DNA of 64,000 bases from CAIQNR01 sp031972475 (GTDB lineage: Bacteria; Babelota; Babeliae; Babelales; CAIQNR01). Below, one piece after another: positions 40,809 through 49,962 of the stretch. Under the pieces are notes generated by a model. That model did not search any database. It saw nothing but the letters and a program-made list of their open reading frames with translations, and had not been told where the DNA came from. Position 1 is the first letter of the stretch. Each line of letters begins with the position of its first letter. The stretch covers positions 62,001-126,000 of the forward strand of contig DALYEP010000001.1 in the NCBI GenBank assembly GCA_031972475.1. The letters are read 5' to 3'. The position numbers and the translations under genes were made by a program.

Positions 40809-43205
40809 TTATACATCAAGGTTTTTTGCAAAACGACCATGTTTTTCGATAAAATCTTTACGGCCACTTACATCATCACCCATTAAGGTAGAGAACCAAA
40901 AGTCTGCTTCAAGGGCATCTTGAACAGAAACTTGCAGTAAAGATCGAGTTGTTGTGTCCATAGAAGTTTCCCATAATTGTTCTGGATCCATTTCTCCAAG
41001 CCCTTTGTATCGTTGTACATGAAGATAAGGAGAGCTGGTAGATCGTATCCCACGAACAAGTTGCATAAGGCCTGTTCCTGAAGTTATTCGATTTTTTTCT
41101 ATAACTTCGAGGGTCCATTGATGATTTGCTTCTATTAATTTATTAAGATAAGGAAGTGTTTTTAATACATCGTCGCTGGTGAAAAAATCTTTTGAAACTT
41201 CCCATGTTTTATTTAATACAGTGAACTTTAAAACTTCTTTAGGTATAAAGCCTTCAGTTGAAGCTTGATGAACAGATGCATTAATTTTAGTATTTTTAAA
41301 ATAATTACTTAATTGAGCGATCAATTCTTCTGAAGTTGCAGTATGAATTGTTGGATGTGTGTGAATAAAAGAGAGTAAGTTATGAGCCTGCATATCTGCT
41401 AATTTATAGGTGATGCAGAGTTTTTCTAAAGCATTTTCATACTCTGTTAAATTAATTAAAAATTGTTTCCATTCAACTTCAGAAAGAGCGCGCCCTTCGA
41501 GTCGACAAATCAAGTTTGATTCTGCCCAATCAAATAAAAAGTTTCTTAATGCGGCTTCATTTTTCAAATATTCTTCTTTTTTCCCTAATTTTGCTTTGTA
41601 AAGAGGTGGTTGAGCAATGTAGAGATATCCTTTTTCTATAATTGGTTTTAGATATCTAAAGAAAAAAGTAAGTAATAATGTTCTAATATGAGATCCATCA
41701 ACATCGGCATCTGTCATCAAAATAATTTTATGATAACGAGTTTTTTCTATATTAAATTCTTCTCCAATGCCTGCACCTACTGCTGCGATAAGTGCTTTAA
41801 TTTCTTCATTAGAAAGCATTTTATCAAGACGTGCTTTTTCTACATTAAGAATTTTACCTTTTAATGGTAGAATTGCCTGAATGAATCTATCGCGACCTTG
41901 TTTTGCTGAACCGCCTGCAGAATCTCCTTCTACAATAAACAGTTCTGTTTCTATAGGGTTTTCATTGGTACAATCAGCTAATTTTCCAGGTAAGACCATG
42001 GTGTCAAGTACGCTTTTACGACGGGTAAGTTCGCGAGCTTTTTTTGCTGCTTCTCGAGCGCGTTGAGCAAGTTCTGCTTTAAGGATAATTTTTTTGATCA
42101 CGCTTGGATTTTCTTCAAAATATGTATCAAGTTCAGAAAATGTCCAAGAGTCTACAATTCCTTTTACGTCATTGTTACCAAGTTTTGTTTTTGTTTGGCC
42201 TTCAAATTGAGGTTCTGGGACTTTGATATTAATAACGGCTACAAGTCCTTCTCTTACGTCTTCGCTTGAAAGGTTTTCATCTTTCAGCATTCCTAAAGCT
42301 TTTCCTCGTTTGTTACAAATTTTAGTTAAAGCTGATTTAAATCCTGCAACGTGAGTTCCTCCATCAACTGTATTAATGTTATTTACAAATGAAAAAAGTT
42401 GTTCGTTGTAGGTGTCGTTATATTGCATTGCAACTTCAACAACATAATTGCTGTCTTGTTGTTCAAAATAAATAATATTAGGGAAAAGAGGAGCTTTTTT
42501 TTCATTGATATGTTGAATAAATGATTTTATTCCACCTTCAAAAAAGAATGCATGTTCTTTTTTGTTGATGTTATCAATAATTGTTATATGAAGACCTTTG
42601 TTTAAAAAAGCCAGTTCGCGCAAGCGTGCAGAAAGAGTGTCGAAATTAAACGTTGTATCAGAAAAAATAGAACCGTCAGGATAGAAGGTTATAAAAGTCC
42701 CACGTTTAGTTGTTGATTCACCGGTTACTTTTAAAGGTGCAAGAGATTTTCCGCAGGCATATTCTTGTTGGTATATTTTTCCATCTTTGTAAATGGTTAA
42801 ATCTAATTTTGAAGAAAGAGCGTTTACTACAGATGCCCCTACACCATGGAGCCCCCCAGAGTATTTATAGGTATCTTTATCAAATTTTCCACCAGCATGA
42901 AGTTTTGTCATTACAACTTCGGCGGCAGACATTTTTTCTGTTGGATGCATATCAACAGGAATACCCCGTCCATCATCTTCAACAGAGCATGATCCATCAG
43001 TATTAAGAATCACTGTTATAGTTTTACAATGGCCAGCAAGCGCTTCGTCAACCGAGTTATCAACTAGTTCGTAAACTAAATGATGAAGTCCGCCAAGTCC
43101 TGTTGATCCGATATACATCGCAGGTCTTTTACGAACGGCTTCAAGGCCTTCCATTACACGAATTGATTTGGCACCATATTCTTTATTGTCCTGATCTTGA
43201 GCCAT
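40809..43205 (-). CDS. gyrB: DNA gyrase subunit B
   Basis: GyrB is the ATPase subunit that with GyrA introduces negative supercoils. The GHKL ATPase part shows VYELVDNSVDEALAGHC, DDGRGIPVDMHP and YKYSGGLHGVGASVVNALS. The TOPRIM part shows ELFIVEGDSAGGSAKQGRDR and LMTDADVDGSHIRTLLL. The C-terminal QRYKGLGEMDPEQLWETSMD, typical of GyrB, contacts GyrA. The 798 residues include an insert before the last block, as in many Gram-negative GyrB. TAAGGAG precedes the ATG. ParE is less likely. Confidence 0.96.
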   Translation of the reverse strand: MAQDQDNKEYGAKSIRVMEGLEAVRKRPAMYIGSTGLGGLHHLVYELVDNSVDEALAGHCKTITVILNTDGSCSVEDDGRGIPVDMHPTEKMSAAEVVMTKLHAGGKFDKDTYKYSGGLHGVGASVVNALSSKLDLTIYKDGKIYQQEYACGKSLAPLKVTGESTTKRGTFITFYPDGSIFSDTTFNFDTLSARLRELAFLNKGLHITIIDNINKKEHAFFFEGGIKSFIQHINEKKAPLFPNIIYFEQQDSNYVVEVAMQYNDTYNEQLFSFVNNINTVDGGTHVAGFKSALTKICNKRGKALGMLKDENLSSEDVREGLVAVINIKVPEPQFEGQTKTKLGNNDVKGIVDSWTFSELDTYFEENPSVIKKIILKAELAQRAREAAKKARELTRRKSVLDTMVLPGKLADCTNENPIETELFIVEGDSAGGSAKQGRDRFIQAILPLKGKILNVEKARLDKMLSNEEIKALIAAVGAGIGEEFNIEKTRYHKIILMTDADVDGSHIRTLLLTFFFRYLKPIIEKGYLYIAQPPLYKAKLGKKEEYLKNEAALRNFLFDWAESNLICRLEGRALSEVEWKQFLINLTEYENALEKLCITYKLADMQAHNLLSFIHTHPTIHTATSEELIAQLSNYFKNTKINASVHQASTEGFIPKEVLKFTVLNKTWEVSKDFFTSDDVLKTLPYLNKLIEANHQWTLEVIEKNRITSGTGLMQLVRGIRSTSSPYLHVQRYKGLGEMDPEQLWETSMDTTTRSLLQVSVQDALEADFWFSTLMGDDVSGRKDFIEKHGRFAKNLDV

Positions 43206-43376
43206 TGGCTTCTCCTTAGTAAAACGGGGTTGTCTATATAATCATTTAGTTTAGCTACTAAAATTGATATAATAACCATTCTAATTAATATCATTATAGT
43301 GTAACTGAAGAACTATAATTTTGCCAAAATGTCTTTTTAAAATGCAAACAGTAATCAATCATATAGGTGTTAAATT

Positions 43377-43868
43377 ATGAATAATAAAAAAAAACCAGAT
43401 CAAGAGTATATGAAAGAGGCTTTGGATTTAGCAGCAAAGGCATATGCAGAAGATGAAGTTCCAATAGGAGCAGTTATTATTGATGATAATGGGGATGTTA
43501 TTGGTGTTGGATATAATAAAACTGAACAAAAGTGTTCTCAAGTTTTTCATGCAGAAGTTATTGCTTTAGTTGAAGCAGGGCGATTTAAAAATGATTGGAG
43601 ACTTGATGGTTGTGTGATATTTGTTACACTCGAGCCCTGTTTAATGTGTATAGGTGCAATTAAGTTAAGTAGAATAAAAAAAGTAGTATATGGAGCAGAT
43701 TCGCCTGTTTTTGGATTTCGGCTTGACAAAGATTGTTTTATTTCATTATACAACAGTGATGCTTTTGAAATTCGATCAGGAGTGTTACAGCAAGAGTGTA
43801 GTGATATTTTAAAAAAATTTTTTCAAAAAAAAAGGATAGTCAGTGAAGGATTCAAAGGGGAAAAATAA
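43377..43868 (+). CDS. tadA: tRNA-adenosine deaminase (TadA-like)
   Basis: TadA converts A34 to inosine in tRNA-Arg (ACG). The zinc-binding deaminase motifs are complete: HAEVIAL (His plus catalytic Glu) and EPCLMCIGAI (two Cys). EVPIGAVIIDDNG and SRIKKVVYGADSP are typical of TadA and related nucleoside deaminases. A guanine or cytosine deaminase is possible, but DEVPIGAV and the length of 163 favour TadA. The next gene overlaps by 26 bases. It diverges from gyrB. Confidence 0.9.
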   Translation: MNNKKKPDQEYMKEALDLAAKAYAEDEVPIGAVIIDDNGDVIGVGYNKTEQKCSQVFHAEVIALVEAGRFKNDWRLDGCVIFVTLEPCLMCIGAIKLSRIKKVVYGADSPVFGFRLDKDCFISLYNSDAFEIRSGVLQQECSDILKKFFQKKRIVSEGFKGEK

Positions 43869-44214
43869 CGCATTAGATGTTATTAAAAATTCATTATTGG
43901 GAAGAAAACAAGAGCTTGAAGAAGAACTTGTAGATTTGCAATCAGAGAAATATGATGATCAGGCTCAAGATCCTGCGGATCAGGCAAGTTCAGCAGTTTT
44001 TGAAACTTTGCAAAATTCTATTCAACATAATGAGCTTGCTGAATATAAAATGATTATTAAGGCTCTTGAGATGATAGAAGATGGTACGTATGGAATATGT
44101 ATTGATTGTGGAAATTCTATTTCAGAGCGTAGACTTGTTTCTTTTCATAATGCATCTCGATGTATTGTGTGTCAGGAGAAAGTAGAAGAGCAAGAAAAAA
44201 ATAAAGATTTTTAA
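43843..44214 (+). CDS. DksA/TraR-type C4 zinc-finger protein
   Basis: Start is GTG at 43843, overlapping tadA. An N-terminal coiled-coil helix pair (LLGRKQELEEELVDLQSEKY; LQNSIQHNELAEYKMIIKAL) is followed by a C4 zinc finger: CIDC then CIVC, inside YGICIDCGNSISERRLV. DksA-type proteins enter the secondary channel of RNA polymerase and alter promoter response. The 123 residues are shorter than E. coli DksA (151), in the range of TraR/YocK-like proteins. The acidic tip DPADQASS may match the DksA coiled-coil tip. Confidence 0.88.
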   Translation: MKDSKGKNNALDVIKNSLLGRKQELEEELVDLQSEKYDDQAQDPADQASSAVFETLQNSIQHNELAEYKMIIKALEMIEDGTYGICIDCGNSISERRLVSFHNASRCIVCQEKVEEQEKNKDF

Positions 44215-44257
44215 TCTTATTATCGTTATCTAAACTTAATTTAGATGGTTGTTCTTA

Positions 44258-44285
44258 TTGACAATTAATCACTGTTTGATACCAT
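44258..44285 (+). promoter_or_regulatory. Promoter for rpsI
   Basis: TTGACA (44258-44263), 16 bases, then TACCAT (44280-44285). The sequence after the -35 box (ATTAATCA) resembles that of strong enterobacterial promoters. It lies 60 bases before the rpsI start. Confidence 0.55.
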
Positions 44286-44344
44286 TGCTGTACGTTATTT
44301 TCATTAAAAATGGCTCATTTAGGCTCATAATAAGGTAAAAGTTT

Positions 44345-44773
44345 ATGATCAAGGTAAAAACCAAAGAAGATGTTGCAGTAAAAGCTGGATTGCCAATTGG
44401 AGCAGTTGGTCGTCGTAAATCAGCGATAGCTCGTGTGTGGCTTCGTAAAGGCACAGGCGGAATTGCTATTAATTCTGTTCGTTGCGCTGATTATTTTAAA
44501 ACAGATGAAACAAGAACAGCAGCAATTAAATCATTATTATTGTGTGATGCAGTAAAAAGTTATGATGTTGTTGTTAATGTTCAAGGCGGCGGTCTTTGTG
44601 CTCAGGCAGACGCGATTAAGCTTGGTATTGCTCGTGCTTTGGTAAAAGACAATGAATCTTACCGCGCTATTCTTCGTGATCATGGTGCATTAACAGTTGA
44701 TGATCGTAACAAAGAGCGTAAAAAGCCTGGTCAACCTGGTGCTCGTAGAAAATTCCAATTCGTAAAACGTTAA
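44345..44773 (+). CDS. rpsI: 30S ribosomal protein S9
   Basis: S9 binds 16S rRNA in the 30S head, and its C-terminal tail reaches the P site. The pattern is complete: GRRKSAIARVWLRKGTGGIA, VNVQGGGLCAQADAIKLGIA, LRDHGALTVDDRNKERKKPG and the tail GARRKFQFVKR with the usual final KR. The ~20 residues before GAVGRRKS form a modest N-terminal extension. In most bacteria rpsI follows rplM (L13); here it has its own promoter, and rplM is not adjacent. Confidence 0.96.
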   Translation: MIKVKTKEDVAVKAGLPIGAVGRRKSAIARVWLRKGTGGIAINSVRCADYFKTDETRTAAIKSLLLCDAVKSYDVVVNVQGGGLCAQADAIKLGIARALVKDNESYRAILRDHGALTVDDRNKERKKPGQPGARRKFQFVKR

Positions 44774-44810
44774 TCGAGATTTTTTTCTCATTGTTTTGCA
44801 AAGGGGATGT

Positions 44811-46661
44811 ATGTGTAGCGTTGTAGGCTATGTTGGCTCTCAGAAAAGTCGTTCAGCTGTATTAGAAGGTCTAAAAAGACTTGAATATAGAGGGTATGAT
44901 TCTTCTGGTTATGCATGTCTAGATGAAAAAAATCATCAATTAATGTATGCAAAAGCTGAAGGCGCACTAAAAAATCTCATACGAATTTTTGAAAAAAATC
45001 CTATAGATGGTCGGGTTGGTATAGGCCATACCCGATGGTCAACTCATGGGGCTGCCAATGAACAAAATGCGCATCCCCATTTTGATTGTCATAAGACAAT
45101 ATCAATTGTTCATAACGGTATAATTGAAAATTATAATCTTCTTAAAAAACGCCTCATTTTAGAGGGGCATGTTTTTCATTCAGAAACAGATACAGAAGTG
45201 ATAGCTCATCTTATAGAGTCAGAGTTTCAGAAAAGTTCTGGTGCTACTCTTGCTCAATTAATATGTAATGTTGTTGCGCAATTAGTTGGTGCATATGCAT
45301 TTATGGTTGTGATGCAAGATTTTCCAGATACTATAATTGCTGTTAGAAAAGGCTCTCCTTTGTGTGTTGGTGTTGGTAATGGTGAAATGTTTGTTGCGTC
45401 TGACGTATTAGCATTTGCAGGAAAAATTGATAAAATTGTTTTTATGCCAGAACAGACATTTGCGGTTATTACTAAAGATGATATGCAATTATATGATTTT
45501 TTTGCAGCTAAACAAGATTTTGTAATTAAACAACTTGATGCTCAATGGATTGCTGTAGAAAAAAATGGACATGAGCATTTTATGCTTAAAGAAATTTATG
45601 AGCAAAAAAGTGTTATTGATCGATCTGTAAGGTTTTTTAGAACGTTGCAAGAAACATTTTGGAGCTCTATTGGTTGTACAAGAGATCAAATACTTTCTTT
45701 AAAAAAAGTAGTTATTGTTGCATGCGGTACTTCATGGCATGCAGGAAGAATTGCAGAGTTTTATTTTGATGAAATTATTGGAATTCCTGCAACAGCTGTG
45801 CTTGCTTCTGAGTTTAGATATAGAACCTTTTTCCCTCAGGAAAATGTTCTATATATTGCGATATCACAATCTGGAGAGACGGCCGATACTCTTGAAGCTG
45901 TTCGTTTTTTAAAAGAACACAATCAATACACATTAGCTTTAACAAATGTTGCTTCAAGTACGCTTGTTCGTGAATGTGATGGTTTTTTGTTAACACAAGC
46001 TGGCCCTGAAATTGCTGTTGCTTCAACAAAAGCATTTACTGCTCAATTAACAGCTTTGTATTGGCTTGCTAATAGAATTGCCCTTGAGCGTAATGTTATT
46101 ACGTATGATCGTTATGCTTTAGCAGAAGAAGATTTACTTCTTTCTGGCGTTCTTCTTGAAAATATGATCGAAGATTATAAACATCATATCATAGATGAGC
46201 TTGCTCCTTATTATGCACATTTTGATAGATCTATATTTCTTGGTCGTCATATAACGTATCCTCTTGCTATGGAAGCTGCTCTTAAATTAAAAGAAATAGC
46301 GTATATTTTTTCTCAAGTGTATCCAGCTGGAGAATTAAAGCATGGGCCATTGGCTCTTGTTGATGATAAAACTCCTGTTTTTTTATTTTCGCATCCTGAT
46401 CCAGTTATTTATCAAAAAATGTTATCAAGTGCTCAAGAAGTTAAAGCACGAAAAGGTAGATTATTGGTTATTGCATTTGCTGGGCAAACCGAACTTATTG
46501 ATTTAGCAGATGATGTTTTTGTTGTACCAAAGGTATTGCCTCATCTTTCAGTGATTGCAATGATAGGGGTTATTCAAATTCTTGTATATCACATTGCTCG
46601 AGTTCGTGAGTGTGATATTGATAAGCCTCGTAATCTTGCAAAATCAGTTACTGTTGAGTAA
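44811..46661 (+). CDS. glmS: Glutamine-fructose-6-phosphate aminotransferase
   Basis: GlmS makes glucosamine-6-phosphate from fructose-6-phosphate and glutamine, the entry to peptidoglycan and LPS sugars. The ATG at 44811 puts Cys at position 2 (MCSVVGYVG), the N-terminal nucleophile. The in-frame ATG at 44796 would hide it, and AAGGGGATGT gives the binding site. Visible are GHTRWSTHG, HNGIIENY, then two SIS domains (ACGTSWHAGRIAEFYF; SQSGETADTLEAVR) and the C-terminal KPRNLAKSVTVE. The 616-residue length is normal. No glmS ribozyme-like leader fits in the 37 bases after rpsI. Confidence 0.96.
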   Translation: MCSVVGYVGSQKSRSAVLEGLKRLEYRGYDSSGYACLDEKNHQLMYAKAEGALKNLIRIFEKNPIDGRVGIGHTRWSTHGAANEQNAHPHFDCHKTISIVHNGIIENYNLLKKRLILEGHVFHSETDTEVIAHLIESEFQKSSGATLAQLICNVVAQLVGAYAFMVVMQDFPDTIIAVRKGSPLCVGVGNGEMFVASDVLAFAGKIDKIVFMPEQTFAVITKDDMQLYDFFAAKQDFVIKQLDAQWIAVEKNGHEHFMLKEIYEQKSVIDRSVRFFRTLQETFWSSIGCTRDQILSLKKVVIVACGTSWHAGRIAEFYFDEIIGIPATAVLASEFRYRTFFPQENVLYIAISQSGETADTLEAVRFLKEHNQYTLALTNVASSTLVRECDGFLLTQAGPEIAVASTKAFTAQLTALYWLANRIALERNVITYDRYALAEEDLLLSGVLLENMIEDYKHHIIDELAPYYAHFDRSIFLGRHITYPLAMEAALKLKEIAYIFSQVYPAGELKHGPLALVDDKTPVFLFSHPDPVIYQKMLSSAQEVKARKGRLLVIAFAGQTELIDLADDVFVVPKVLPHLSVIAMIGVIQILVYHIARVRECDIDKPRNLAKSVTVE

Positions 46662-46687
46662 TAAGAATTTATTTTTATTAAAAATTT

Positions 46688-46942
46688 TTATTTAGATCCA
46701 AGAGCTCGTAATTGAGCAAAGTCTATAGCGTCAGAATCTATTCTATATTTAATTCCAAGTTCTTGGCAGCGTAGTTGTTGTTGAAACGATAATTCTACTC
46801 CTGAATTAATCAATTTTTTTAATCTTTCACCTTCAAGTGTTATTTTTAAAAATTCAATTTTTTCAGCCATTTTTTTTAAATTTGAATTGCTTATTAAATT
46901 TGTTTGTGTTGTTAATGCCAATATTAATAATATTTTTTTCAT
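46688..46942 (-). CDS. Small secreted protein, 84 residues, unknown function
   Basis: MKKILLILALTTQTNLISNS is a signal peptide. The mature ~65 residues are helical and charged (LKKMAEKIEFLKITLEGERL; FQQQLRCQELGIKYRID), with one Cys. No family. It follows the S41 protease gene by 12 bases on the same strand, so it is probably co-transcribed. Confidence 0.65.
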   Translation of the reverse strand: MKKILLILALTTQTNLISNSNLKKMAEKIEFLKITLEGERLKKLINSGVELSFQQQLRCQELGIKYRIDSDAIDFAQLRALGSK

Positions 46943-46954
46943 TTTTTTCTCTTT

Positions 46955-48409
46955 TTAAATTTCTTGTAATTCTAATGTTTTATCGATGATATAATTTTCT
47001 TTTAAAAATATTCTTTGTTCTTTATAAGATTTCATATTTTGATTAGCTTTTCTACCAATAAACAACAAATCAATCAAATTTATTGTTGTTTGTAGTAAGT
47101 AATTATTTGCTAAATATTCTTTTCTTTTTTCTTTCCATGGTTTTTCTTTAGAGCTATCTTTTTTTATTTTTTCATTTTTCTTTTTGTTTTTATCTTCATT
47201 AGTTACCGGTTTAATTGATCCTTTTAGAGCACTTTCTCTTCCATAGTGATCGGTCATCCATTTAACTGTTGCACTTGGAAGAGGTCTGTCTTCGATAATA
47301 AAATCAGGTTCAATTCCTTGTCCTTGAATACAGGTATTTTTTGGTAAAAAATAAAGTGATGTTGTAAGTCTTAAAGCCCCTCCCTCTCTTAGGGGTATAA
47401 CTTCTTGTACAGATCCTTTACCAAATGTTTGAGATCCAACAATAAAGACAGAAATTTTACTATTTTCTTCTGCATATAATCTGAGTGATCCTGCCAGAAT
47501 TTCTGCAGCTGATGCTGTATAGTTATTAACAATAAAAAATACAGGGATGGTATGTATATTTTTAATGGGATGTTTTTTTGTTTTCCATGTTTGTGTGATT
47601 TTGTGATCTCTATTTTTTGTTACAACTACGGTTGTTCCTTTTGGTAAAAAAAGTGATGCTATGTCGATTGCTCCTTCAAAAAGACCTCCTGTATTATTAC
47701 GTAAATCGATAATAATGCCTTTGCATTTTTTTGTTTGAGCATATTTTAAAAGATCTTCGATATGTTTTGCAGATTTTTCACCGAAAAGAGGTAAAAAGAG
47801 ATAGCAAATATTTTGCTGTGGCAAGTAAAAAGAGAGAGAAACTTCATCTTTAATAATATCTCGAGTTACTTCTATATCAAGAGCATCAGGATATTTTTCT
47901 CGCATAATACGAAGTTTAACTTTTGTATTGCGTTCACCTTTTAATTTCCTCATAACTTCATCAATTTTTAGCCCTTTAATTGCATGGTTATCAATTTCTA
48001 TTAATTTATCTCCAGCTTTAAGGCCAGCTTTATCTGCAGGTCCATCTGGTATAATTTCTATAAATGGCAGTGCTTCTTCTTCTATTTCTTTATCTCCTGG
48101 AAGAACTACTCCAATGCCATAAAACTCACCACTCATACTGGAGGTTAAATTGAGAAGTTCTTTTGCACTTAAGTATCCTGAATGAGGGTCTCTGTGGACA
48201 TATGCTTGTAGTGTATCTTCCATTGCTTGTGAGATTATTTCGGGTTCTAGTGCTTTATAGTACCGGTATTGCACTAAATTAATTACTTCATTCATAGCAG
48301 AAGACATTTTTACAATAGTTTGTTCAGAGTCTGTTAATGTAGTTTTAATAATTTTTGATTCTATATTTGAAAGAAAAAGTGATATGAATAGAAATATTCT
48401 TTTTTTCAT
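46955..48409 (-). CDS. ctpA: Carboxy-terminal processing protease (S41, CtpA-like)
   Basis: The ATG at 48409 is chosen: AAAGGAAAATTA lies upstream and the product opens with a signal peptide (MKKRIFLFISLFLSNIES). The longer frame from 48520 would place this internally. A PDZ domain (GIGVVLPGDKEIEEEALPFI; PADKAGLKAGDKLIEID) precedes the S41 fold with GIIIDLRNNTGG. The catalytic Ser is in NYTASAAEILAG and the Lys in GSQTFGKGSVQEV. It would trim C-termini of exported proteins in the periplasm. A Lys-rich insert (NKKKNEKIKKDSSKEKPWK) follows the domain. The product has 484 residues. Confidence 0.92.
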   Translation of the reverse strand: MKKRIFLFISLFLSNIESKIIKTTLTDSEQTIVKMSSAMNEVINLVQYRYYKALEPEIISQAMEDTLQAYVHRDPHSGYLSAKELLNLTSSMSGEFYGIGVVLPGDKEIEEEALPFIEIIPDGPADKAGLKAGDKLIEIDNHAIKGLKIDEVMRKLKGERNTKVKLRIMREKYPDALDIEVTRDIIKDEVSLSFYLPQQNICYLFLPLFGEKSAKHIEDLLKYAQTKKCKGIIIDLRNNTGGLFEGAIDIASLFLPKGTTVVVTKNRDHKITQTWKTKKHPIKNIHTIPVFFIVNNYTASAAEILAGSLRLYAEENSKISVFIVGSQTFGKGSVQEVIPLREGGALRLTTSLYFLPKNTCIQGQGIEPDFIIEDRPLPSATVKWMTDHYGRESALKGSIKPVTNEDKNKKKNEKIKKDSSKEKPWKEKRKEYLANNYLLQTTINLIDLLFIGRKANQNMKSYKEQRIFLKENYIIDKTLELQEI

Positions 48410-48502
48410 TAATTTTCCTTTTTCAATAAGTGATTGATAAATTTGTAGCGTACACTGATTAAAAATATGATGTGAAGAGCTTGTAAATAAAAGGATGAAA
48501 AT

Positions 48503-48790
48503 ATGTTTATTGCCAAGCATTTAATTTTACGTTTAGTGCTTTTAGCAGAGGTGATAAGTGCAATTGTTTTTTTTGTTTTTGGATCGCAAGGTATAATTGC
48601 AGTTTCTAAAAAAAATGCAGAGCATTTTCAATTAATTGCTTGTATAGAATTAGAAAAAAAAGAAATTAATTCTTTAGATGCAGAAATTAAAAATTATAGT
48701 TTGCTCGATTTTTATAAAGAAAAAATAGCGCGAGAAGATTTACAAATGGCGCGACCAGAAGAACAAGTGTATATTTTAGAAGATCAATAA
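48503..48790 (+). CDS. FtsB/DivIC-like cell-division protein
   Basis: The 95 residues have one N-terminal membrane helix (LILRLVLLAEVISAIVFFVF), a coiled coil (IELEKKEINSLDAEIKNYS) and the family ending DFYKEKIAREDLQMARPEEQ-VYIL. That ending matches the FtsB/DivIC motif (YxEExAREKLGxxxPGExVYxL). FtsB links FtsL and FtsQ at the division site. AAAGGATG lies just before the ATG. It is divergent from the S41 protease and followed by sod. Other divisome genes are not in the window. Confidence 0.82.
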   Translation: MFIAKHLILRLVLLAEVISAIVFFVFGSQGIIAVSKKNAEHFQLIACIELEKKEINSLDAEIKNYSLLDFYKEKIAREDLQMARPEEQVYILEDQ

Positions 48791-48814
48791 AAATTAGTTT
48801 AAGGAGTATAATAC

Positions 48815-49429
48815 ATGTATCAATTGCCTTCACTTCCCTATGGGTATGCAGCGCTTGAGCCTTATATAGAAAGTCATATTATGGAATTGCATCATGCAAA
48901 ACATCAACAAGCATATGTTGATGGTCTTAATAATGCATTGTTGAAACATCCTGAGTTATATGAAAAAAAATTGATTACATTACTAAAAGATCTTACAGCA
49001 GTTCCTGAAGATATTAGAACAGCTGTAAGAAATCATGGCGGTGGTGTAGAAAATCATACTTTTTTCTGGGATAGTATGGGGCCCCAATGTGGGGGAGCTC
49101 CTGTTGGGCGTATTGCAGAACAAATAAATACATTTTTTAATTCTTATGATGAATTTAAAAATATTTTTTCTACTGCTGCAAAAAATCGCTTTGGAAGCGG
49201 ATGGGTGTGGCTTTCTGTAGATCCAAAAAGTGAACATTTATTGATAACTTCTAGTGCTAATCAAGATACTCCACTTTCAGATGGTCTTACTCCAATACTT
49301 GCTCTTGACGTATGGGAGCATGCGTATTACCTTCAATATTTTAATAGAAGAGTTGATTATGTAACTGCATGGTGGAATGTAGTTAATTGGGAAAAGGTAG
49401 AAGAACGATATAGTAGTTTTATAAAGTAA
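48815..49429 (+). CDS. sod: Fe/Mn superoxide dismutase
   Basis: This enzyme dismutates superoxide in the cytosol. The N-terminus LPSLPYGYAALEPYIESH replaces the usual LPALPYAYDALEP. Metal ligands are visible in LHHAKHQQAYV (His), ENHTFFW (His) and DVWEHAYYLQY (Asp and His). FGSGWVWLSV and YVTAWWNVVNW are family blocks. At 204 residues it is full length. AAGGAG precedes the ATG. Fe or Mn preference cannot be fixed. There is no export signal. Confidence 0.95.
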   Translation: MYQLPSLPYGYAALEPYIESHIMELHHAKHQQAYVDGLNNALLKHPELYEKKLITLLKDLTAVPEDIRTAVRNHGGGVENHTFFWDSMGPQCGGAPVGRIAEQINTFFNSYDEFKNIFSTAAKNRFGSGWVWLSVDPKSEHLLITSSANQDTPLSDGLTPILALDVWEHAYYLQYFNRRVDYVTAWWNVVNWEKVEERYSSFIK

Positions 49430-49440
49430 AAGGAAAAATA

Positions 49441-49914
49441 ATGAAAAAAATATTACTTGCATTGTCTGTATTTGCTTATACAGAAATTATGACTCAAGAG
49501 GTTCTTGATAGTTTTCCTGCAGATATTGATACAAAAGTGATAGTTGAAGAGCCATTGGAAGTTGCTGAACCTATAGTTGTTGTGGAAGAAGTAGGTACCG
49601 CTTGTGAATATAAAGGTTTTTTTTGCAAATTTTTTGAAGCAATCAAAAGTTTTTTTATGAATTTTATAAAAAAAATTAAAAATTTATTCTCATCCTCTAC
49701 AGAGTCAAAAGTAGAAATGGTTATAGAGACAGAAGATGGAGATGTGGTTAATGCAGAAATGCTTCCAACTGATCAAATTGTAGTTTATGAAAATATTGAA
49801 GAAGATCCTGAGTTAGAAGAATTAGAACAATCTCAAAATAATGATTTGAAATTAAGTAATGCAAAAAGAAAGGACCTTTCACAAGAACCTTTTTGGTTAC
49901 AACAACGTTCATAA
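49441..49914 (+). CDS. Secreted acidic protein, 157 residues, unknown function
   Basis: MKKILLALSVFAYTEIMTQ is a signal peptide. An acidic valine-rich segment (VIVEEPLEVAEPIVVVEEVG) follows. Then a short amphipathic, strongly hydrophobic/basic helix (FFCKFFEAIKSFFMNFIKKI), like membrane-active peptides, and an acidic tail. Two cysteines flank the helix start. No family was recognised. It sits 12 bases after sod and ends in a strong terminator. Confidence 0.7.
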   Translation: MKKILLALSVFAYTEIMTQEVLDSFPADIDTKVIVEEPLEVAEPIVVVEEVGTACEYKGFFCKFFEAIKSFFMNFIKKIKNLFSSSTESKVEMVIETEDGDVVNAEMLPTDQIVVYENIEEDPELEELEQSQNNDLKLSNAKRKDLSQEPFWLQQRS

Positions 49915-49923
49915 TCTTTTTAT

Positions 49924-49962
49924 AAAAAAAATAAGGGCCTTAAAAAGGCCCTTATTTTTTTT
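49924..49962. terminator. Strong terminator between the acidic secreted-protein gene and the ankyrin pseudogene
   Basis: AAAAATAAGGGCCTT (from 49926) pairs with AAGGCCCTTATTTTT around a three- to four-base loop. The A and T runs on both sides make it bidirectional. Confidence 0.88.

Noticed and set aside
40909..43006. Several open frames antisense to gyrB
   Set aside because: They are shadows of the gyrB reading frame, with no start signals and no recognisable product.
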